A stretch of DNA of 64,000 nt from Ascaphus truei (lineage: Eukaryota; Chordata; Amphibia; Anura; Ascaphidae): positions 230,612,148 to 230,676,147 of the forward strand of contig CM071568.1 in NCBI GenBank assembly GCA_036426205.1, given 5' to 3'. The position numbers were made by a program, and so were the translations under genes. The first letter of the stretch is position 1. Every line of letters begins with the position of its first letter. Positions 56,341 to 64,000 of this stretch are shown one piece after another. The notes beneath the pieces were generated by a model. The model was not told the origin of the DNA and did no database searches. It was given only the letters and a program-made list of their open reading frames with translations.

Positions 56341-56654
56341 CCGATAGCACTGTGACCTGCCATCATCGCCTATACGAGATGGATGTCCGGTAAAATCACT
56401 TACCATGCGAAATTATACAAGGTGAAATGAAGTTTTAAAACGTGAGGGAGCATTTGTCTATGTTCTATATTATAAGCATATTTTTTGTTACATTTTACAC
56501 TATGGCTCGTGCACTTATTTTTGTGTTCTAGAAATGTCCCTGGGTGTGGTTCATCTGCAGAGGAGCAGCCTCAGACTCATGACTCCATTGTGAACTTTCA
56601 CAAACCTCTTGCATATATCCTTTGGATTTGTTGTGGACTTTTTCACTTAATATA

Positions 56655-56970
56655 CAGGCATACCCCGCTTTAAGTACACTCGCGAGTAAGTACATATCGC
56701 CCAATAGGCAAACGGCAGCTCACGCATGCGCCTGTCATCACGTCCTGAACAGCAATACCGGCTCCCTACCTGTACTGAAGCTGTGCACAAGCGGGGAGAC
56801 TATAGAGCCTGTTACAAATGCGTTATTTACATCAGTTATGCACGTATATAACGATTGCAGTACAGTACATGCATCGGTAAGTGGGAAAAGGTAGTGCTTC
56901 ACTTTAAGTACATTTTCGCTTTGCATACATGCTCCGGTCCCATTGCGTACGTTAATGCGGGGTATGCCTG
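56655..56970. mobile_element. pogo/Tigger-like MITE (CAGGCATACCCCGC termini)
   Basis: CAGGCATACCCCGCTTTAAG at the left is inverted as TTAATGCGGGGTATGCCTG at the right, flanked by TA on both sides (56653-56654, 56971-56972). The CAGGCATAC start is that of Tigger/pogo elements. 316 bp, no transposase. Confidence 0.85.
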
Positions 56971-57058
56971 TACAGAATTATTTATTTTTGTATATTTACA
57001 CTGATTGTTCTATATTATCTGTTTGCACAATTTAGGTTTAGAATCACATTTGCAATTT

Positions 57059-57984
57059 ATACCATGGATATAATTATTATTACAAAATGTATTGATATAA
57101 AGTAAAAATAGGGGGAGAAATATAAAAGAGGGCGACTCACAACTGACAATACACATGTACCATGAGGACAAAGGCACATAAATTGGTCAAAAAAATCACC
57201 AATGGCTGATATAATGGACAGCCAAATGTATTAAAACAAAATAATTGGTAGCTCTATAGAAGGCACTATTCTGTAAAGTAACAACATACTGCAGACCTGT
57301 GTACTATGAATAGAGGTATGTCTACAAGAGGTATGCCTATAGTATAGCCATAGATTCAAATAGAGACTATTGCCTAGGATAATGTCAAGGAATCCAGGAT
57401 AAGAGCATGTATCACCGTGGTATTAAATTATGATACATCACCAAAATCTGTATAATTGATATGACCAAAAAACGAATTGCAGAGGCCTCCTAAGAAGACA
57501 GTTTGTCGAAACGCGTGGGAGACTGTGGAGGGGGACCCCTGACTTTTTCCAGTATAGGAGGCCTCTGCATTTTTGGTCATCATCAATTTAACAGATTTGA
57601 TGATAATCATAATTTAATACCACGTGCATGCTCTTATCCTGGATTCCTTGACATTATCCTAGGCAATATTGTCTCTATTTGAATCTATGGCTATACTATA
57701 GGCATACCTCTTGTAGACATACCTCTATTCATAGTACACAGATCTGCAGTATGTTGTTACTTTACAGAATAGTGCCTTCTATAGAGCTACCAATTATTTT
57801 GTTTTAATACATTTGGCTGTTCATTATATCAGCCATTGGTGATTTTTTTGACCAATTTATGTGCCTTTGTCCTCATGGTACATGTGTATTGTCAGTTGTG
57901 AGTCGCCCTCCTCTTTTATATTTCTCCCCCTGTTTTTATCTTTATATCAATACATTTTGTAATAATAATTATATCCATGGTATG
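57059..57984 (+). mobile_element. large foldback element with 62-nt loop and hairpin core
   Basis: Arms 57059-57492 and 57555-57984 pair almost end to end. Examples: ATACCATGGATATAA with its inverse at 57984; GGCATACCTCTTGTAGACAT; TGCAGAGGCCTCCTA with TAGGAGGCCTCTGCA. The loop starts at once with the core (57489-57518): CCTAAGAA, a perfect hairpin GACA/TGTC with loop GTT, then GAAACGCGTGG. A transcript would fold into a hairpin of about 430 bp. No target duplication was identified. Confidence 0.88.
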
Positions 57985-58134
57985 CCCGTGTGCTTTATTA
58001 TAAGGATACTTTTTTGTTGTGCTATACATTTATTATCCTTGAGCACCACTGCCTATTGATATTCTATCATATACTTAGGACAGTTTTTGGGCAACCGCTA
58101 CGAATTGTGTTGATGCGGTATACTTTGTGTTTTC

Positions 58135-58191
<57 letters not shown>

Positions 58192-61100
58192 GTTGTGCTG
58201 TGATATAGAAGAGTTAAACATCTGTATAGGAAGTATTTAAAGACACACCATAAAGAAGACTTTTTTTTAAAGCCCCCCTTTCAAACAAAGTTCTGGGTTT
58301 CAGTTCATAAGGTTAAGGCATCCAGAGCCCTAATGTTACCCTTTGTCTTACCCCCTCCCCCTGTGTGTTACACAGCCTGTGTGCTGCTAGGGGATGCAAA
58401 CCTTGTAAATGCATAGAAATAAAAAGACTGAAATTGGCAACTCTTTATTCATGAGGCACTTAACCCCATTGCCGCCAAGCCAGGGCACCATTCATTGCTC
58501 TGCTTGGTTTTCCAGACCCCGTCATGCCGCTGAGGGTGTTAACCATGCTCACATTGTGCTATGAATAGTTCAATTTTTCTGAGTCTTCCTTGGGTTGCTT
58601 TGCCTTCACCAGGCTTGACACGTTCCCGTTTTATGAATGAAACTCCAGTTCAGAATGACATCTGTGCCACAACAAGTGAGGGAGGCTGGAGCGCACAAAT
58701 GCTGCAACTTAGCACAACAAGTGACTCTCTCCAGCTTCCATTCAGGAGACCGCAAACAAATAAACTCTTCTTTTCAGCTGCCCCCTCCCAACTGCAGCCC
58801 CACCAAGTTGGCTTGGCTTCCCTCTGACTACACCAGAGAACAGCATAATGAGAGATTGCTGTGGAACAGCTGAAGATATCTCCTCCCCCCTCCCCCATCC
58901 CCCTCCTACTGATTTATGGTTTATTGTGTGTGGCCACCTAAGTGATTCATTTCATCTAGCAGTTGTTCTCCACCCCACCCTCCCCCCAACTGTTGGTGCT
59001 GTTTTAGCCTTTTCAGTGCTTAAGGGACTCTCAATGCATTGCTTACCAGACTGACCCACCAGAACAGCTTTGGGTGTAGATTGGAGTTTCAATAAAGTGA
59101 AAGCACTTGGGCCATATAGCATCTTCCCTATTATACTTAACCCTTGTGCTCACTTCACAAATATTAACCGCCTTTCAAAATGAGGCGTAAGAACTGAATG
59201 CCAAACAGCGCAATTGCAAATGTCATTGCCCGCCAGTGCTATGTGTGCGAGGCGCTCGTGCCTAAATGAGGATATATTCTGTGATTAGCGGTGCAGTTAA
59301 AAATCTGTTATTTATAATCTTGTGACCTTCAGTAAGGAGCCACCCACAAATGTCACTCCATAATAAATTAATGTTAACCTATGGCAGATGCTCAAATCTC
59401 GTGCTTTGCTGCGAGAGAAGACGTTAAAGGCTTATTTTTTTGGTTTGTTTGTGAATTTGCGTTTTTGCCCGCATGAAAAAAAAAACATTTTTTTGTGACG
59501 TGTATCTTTTTATTTCTTAAAATTTTGAACGTTCCCTGGGTTTATTAAATATGGCCGTCATGGCGTTGGACATCCGGCTGTACTGTAGTAGCAGACAAAA
59601 TGATGCTTCATACTTCTGAAAAGCAGTGTAGATTGTATGCTTAACTGCACTAAAAATGTGAGAATATAATGTAACATTAGTACTGTAATACAATAGCAGA
59701 CTATCTCGTTCTGAACCTCTTATTTGTACCTTACCAAATCATTACTTGCTGTGGTCCAGGTTTGCAAATCTGTGGTAGGCTTCAGAGATACCTTGTCATA
59801 CTTTCACTTGAATGGACCATAAGATGTACCAAGGATTAGAACCGTTTAGTACATCTTGTCCCAATGTTTTCCTTGTGCAATTTTGTAGTTAGACTTTTGG
59901 GTCTCTATAAAATAGCCTGAATTGTTTTAAAAATGAAAACGCTGCTAGGGGAAAAAAACAGCGATGTGCATTTTGTACCTTAGCAATGCAAATGTTAAAT
60001 GGAATTTCACATTGATCTTAGTGCAACTAATGTCACACTGCGTTTTTAGTTGCGACGTTTCTAAGTGCTTTTCAGTAGTCATTCTCCACACTACTACTAT
60101 TTTTTTTTTAAATCCTGTTTCAATTTACAGATGCTTGTAAAAGTTTATTTATTTATTTTTCAATCCATTACTTCCAGCTTTTGTTCTCTACATAGACTTT
60201 AATTAATTTACAGTCTAAATGGTTTCTGTGCAGTTGTTCAAAAAAGAAAAAATGTCAAGGAAACTTCAGTGTTTGGGTTTTAGATTTGTTTGTTGTGTTT
60301 CCCCACAGAACATTTGCATACATTTTTCTTAAATCAGTTGGTACTGTAATTATTATTGGAAGCTACCCTAACCGAAGTCCAAAACCCCTTAATTAAGCCC
60401 AAAACACTTTAAATTAAGCGCTTAACCCCCTACCAAAGTACAAAAAAAACCCATTAAACTCCTACCCCAAACAGTATTAAAACTCACCTTAGAAACAGCC
60501 GGCAGTGGGGATTTCCAGTGGTGGATCAGCTGCTGCGGAGCGTCCGTCGGCAGCAAAGCGACGGCGGCCATTTTGAATGTCCCGTTCCGCTCTGTTTGGC
60601 CCCCGCAGTAAAATGACATTACTTCAGCAGCGGTGATTAAGAATTGGGCCTTGGTTTAAACAACAAAAAAGTGCTTCTTGTGTAGTAGCAAAAATACGTG
60701 AACATCTCCATAAACACAATCATGACACATATTGATGCCTTTGTGTGACTCTCACTACTGGTGCCTCATAGTACAGACACTTCGCTTTTGGTGCCCACTT
60801 ATGCTTTTGAAACAAATGCTCTGCTTGTGTATGATGCAATATTTAAAAATCCCTAGTCTTGTTTGTTTTCCCTTCATGATTCATTTGTGGGTAGTCTAGG
60901 AAAAAGACGTAAAGTACTATTTGTTAACTAATGTTTGGCCCGGCTATGGGAGGGAATTTGTGAGCCGGTGTAGTTAAGTTCGGTGGTTCGTCCTCAGATG
61001 AACTTAGCCCCCGCCTCCCACCCCACGTTTCTAGGTAAGGTCGCACAAGGTTAGTCTTACTGTGCTCAATGTAAAATGTTCCTGGTAGAGCAATACAATG

Positions 61101-64000
61101 AGTATCACAGTCAATAGAGATGAAAGCTGACATATGGTGAAAGCTATAGGTGTTTAAAATATACACGTGACTTGGTTATGTTACAGTCCAGCAGATTTGC
61201 TCATTCGCGCATTTGTAGCGTGCTCCTGATGTAAGGCGTGTACCAACACCACTAAACACGATGACCAATTTAAACACCCATTGTGTTTCGTGTTCATGTT
61301 TTATTTTGCTTATTGTTTGAAAAGTTGGACCATTCCAATGGATTACAAATACCGAATTATTATTATTACATAGTGCAGTTTAATTTCCTCAATTTATAGC
61401 TTTCGAAAACATATATATCTCTTTTACGAGCAAACACGCGCGTGTGCGCGCACACACTTGTTGCACCGATTCCTCCCCATCCGCAAACATTTATTACGAA
61501 GTACAAAATTACCGGCTCATTTCTTAACTTTTGGTGCAACATGAAAGGAGAATATAAATACAATGTGTTTTTTTAAAAAGCTGTGTGTTTTCACTTTCTG
61601 CTCCTCTTGCTTTGTGATATAGGGCATTGAACCATCAGGTTGGATTGTTGTGCTCCTGTTTTATAGTTGGGGCATCTGAACATTATATGTATTGATTAAA
61701 TGGTTTGATTTCGTACAGATAAATCTTCTTTTGAGAGAGTAAATGGTTCTGATTTTTAATTGGGGAATTAAAATGGTTTTATGGATAGATTTCTGTGTAA
61801 TTGATGTAATGATGGATATCTTAAGCACTATGCCCATATTCTTAATGTTTTAACTTAATTGAAACCAATATTTGGCACATAATCTCATGACGCTTTAGCT
61901 TTGGCCTAATATATAAAACGTGAGCTTGCTCAGTATTTAAATACAGCTCAGATTTTATACTGCTTAATTTAGGTTGTGATTAATAAAACAAAATGTATCT
62001 ACAGTGAATGAGTTGATCATATCACTGGTTTATTACTGTTTTAATAAGAGACTGTAAAAGCTTATTGACTGCTGCATGCAGTGACCATCTAAATATATTG
62101 TAAATGCTGTGTACTGCTCACCCAAAAATGGACCTTCCTTGAACCCCTTCACTGTTACACAATTTGTTGCCAACCCCCCTGGAAAAGTTTCCGGCCTCTT
62201 TGGTGGCAAAGTGTTTAAATATAAGCAAATCCCAGTGATTTTTTTTATTTATTAAAAAGCAAAACACAAATAAACCACCCTTAAGATTTGGTTGGCCGAG
62301 GAACATACGGCTCAACATTCCCATGTATACGAGAGATCATGTTAACAATACAGGGTGTGGAAATCCTGCTGATGCTGGTAATGCTTCCGAGCTTATGTTG
62401 TGTTTACATTCGTGGCTGACTTGACATATTAGAACTCTGATGTCTCCTTGGATGTGTGTCTTGTGCTGTCTGAGCCTTCCTGTACTGCAGGGGCTAAGTA
62501 GGAATACAGTTCTGTATGTCAGATAAGCATGGGGTTGTTTCCTTTTCAAACCCCTCCCCCCCTGCAGAAACATATCCTAAATGGAAACTCTGCATCAGGA
62601 GATTAGACACGAGATATACGTTCGTTTATGAATGAAGCTGCACATTGTAGCATACTGTATGTAATGACCGTGGTGCTTTGCTCAAACTCTGCAGTTTGAG
62701 GGGCCTACAACAATGCACAGCCTAAGGGCCTTCTAGTATTCCAAGGGAATGTCCTGCTAACATAATTGAAGGTTATTTATACCCCTGGTATTTATAAAAA
62801 TGTGTTATTTATACCCCTGGTATTGACGCTGTTTCCAACCTTTACCACCACATTCAAATGGGGATAAAACGTGTTGTTAAAGCGGGGGCATTCGGAGCCC
62901 AGTTGAAATTCCAGTGTCTGCTCTTTGTAACCTTGGGTAAGTCATGTCTCCTTGTGCCTCGGACACCCAAACGAGAGTGTGGAAGCTGTACAGGGCAGGG
63001 GACTCTGTGTGCCTCCTATGTACATTTTCGCTGCTCTTTATATATTTAAGGATAGGCGAACTGCTTAAATGTGTTTGGTATAATCTAGAAAATTTGGGCT
63101 ATTGCTAGGACTGACCTTGAGCACCCGTTTGAGTGATTCAAGCAAGGCACCCACTGATTTCCCCCCCTCACTCACATGTGGCAGAGGCGTTACATATGTA
63201 TTACTTCCTTCAATTATTTATTTTTATTATGTGAAGTTGAGTATTTTTGAGAGCAGGAATACAAATGAACACCTGCATTTATTTTGTCAATAAATGTCCA
63301 TTTAGTTTGTTCCCTTACTACATTTGAGAAGAAACCAAGTCCTAGAGGTTTCAGTGATAACTGTGGCTGTTTATTGTATGTAGCAGAAATATTATTTTCA
63401 TTAGAAGGGACTTTGCTTTTTTTCGTGTGTAAATAAATGAGTGGGTTAGTTTAAATCAGTTAAGGCACAATTTGAAATAGCAGGCAACCCTTTTTGAAAT
63501 ATTTGACTGGTCCCTTTTTTATTTATTTTTATATTCATTTGTTATTTAAGATGCCTACTAATTGGTCGATAACTACTTGAATCCATTCAAAAACCTTTAC
63601 CTGTGATAATGAACATAATGAGGCGTATACCAATTTTTTAATAATATAGACCGTTGTAAAAAAGGTTTTTAGAAAAATCATGACACTGGATTTTTTTTTC
63701 TCTAAACCAGCATTTCTCCCAAAGTAGAAGTGACAGGGGTATTTCTTAACTTTGATTATAGATGAGAAGGGGAAAATAAATAAACATATAAGACGAGCCT
63801 TCTGTTTGTGAGGCTGTATGCACATTCTTCTTCTCTTGTTGATGTGGGACATTGAACCATCAAGTTGTACAGTACTAGACCATTAAATAATTATGGCGAA
63901 ATATGCATGATTTGTACCCAGCTTCCCTAAAATAGAACAAACTATTTAAACACACCATACTGCAGTTAAAAAGGTTTTAACACCTAAATATTCATGAACT
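57985..64000. other. no gene seen; (AT)n at 58141-58188 and a MITE-like patch near 60370-60650
   Basis: Mostly AT-rich intronic DNA. The patch at 60370-60480 has repeated AATTAAGC and TTAACCCCCTACC words, followed by CpG-rich GGCGGCCATTTTG. This is probably an old repeat whose ends I cannot set. No exon, RNA gene or retroelement frame was recognised in the last 3 kb. Confidence 0.45.

Larger units (their letters stand above)
13466..64000 (+). other. putative igf2bp3 intron downstream of the 49-nt exon (partial)
   Basis: Inferred intron running to the end of the window. The next IGF2BP exon, which should continue RRM2, was looked for by eye and not found. Most of this interval is transposable-element sequence, itemised separately. 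The Ty3/gypsy element lies antisense to the host gene; the DIRS remnant and most foldback cores lie sense. Confidence 0.55.

Noticed and set aside
1..64000. CRISPR arrays, tRNA and rRNA genes, bacterial operons
   Set aside because: No regularly spaced repeats, cloverleaf genes or ribosome-binding-site gene clusters are present; the DNA is vertebrate.

Overview
This window looks like vertebrate nuclear DNA, most likely from a frog with a repeat-rich genome. The strongest anchor is one 49-nt exon at 13417-13465 on the + strand. It sits between a canonical acceptor and donor and encodes the junction between RRM1 and RRM2 of an IGF2 mRNA-binding protein, residues SRKLQIRNIPPHLQWE. The Leu in SRKLQ fits igf2bp3 (Vg1RBP/Vera) better than the Ile version I recall for igf2bp1 and igf2bp2. 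I found no other host exon, so the rest is read as flanking intron: about 13.4 kb upstream and 50.5 kb downstream. No rRNA, tRNA, CRISPR array or host promoter is supported.

The introns are layers of transposable elements. At 20689-27973, on the minus strand, lies a Ty3/gypsy retrotransposon with two LTRs, polypurine tract, candidate primer-binding site, PNMA-type gag, protease, RT, RNase H and integrase, all broken by frameshifts. At 41.2-45.2 kb a DIRS-like element with a tyrosine recombinase is interrupted by a 2.1-kb solo LTR (5-bp duplication GTGAG) and by a PIF/Harbinger-like MITE (TTA duplication). At 49690-51898 another solo LTR sits at the TA tail of an older repeat and has itself been split by a 1.4-kb foldback element with 15-bp target-site duplications. 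Eight non-autonomous hAT copies are recognisable by inverted termini and 8-bp duplications, every one with TA at positions 4-5. Two pogo/Tigger-like MITEs and several small interspersed repeats fill the remainder.

The most unusual signal is a group of repeats whose arms or flanks look unrelated but which share a short motif: CTGANGAA, a small hairpin, then GAAAC (often GAAACGCGT). At least nine copies occur at 18.6, 19.1, 47.1, 47.3, 50.0, 50.5, 52.9, 55.3, 55.7 and 57.5 kb. In three large foldbacks (50083-51291, 52752-53321, 57059-57984) the motif lies in the loop, at or close to the inner end of the left arm; in a fourth (47072-47349) each arm carries one. The layout CUGANGA / stem / GAAA resembles the hammerhead ribozyme core, which is known from amphibian satellites and Penelope-like retroelements. 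Here there is usually one extra A before the hairpin, and most copies are decayed. The 15-bp duplication around one copy points to movement by retrotransposition.

The elements do not cooperate as a host pathway. What can be read is their order of insertion, and the likelihood that igf2bp3 pre-mRNA passing through here would contain hairpins with arms up to about 430 bp.
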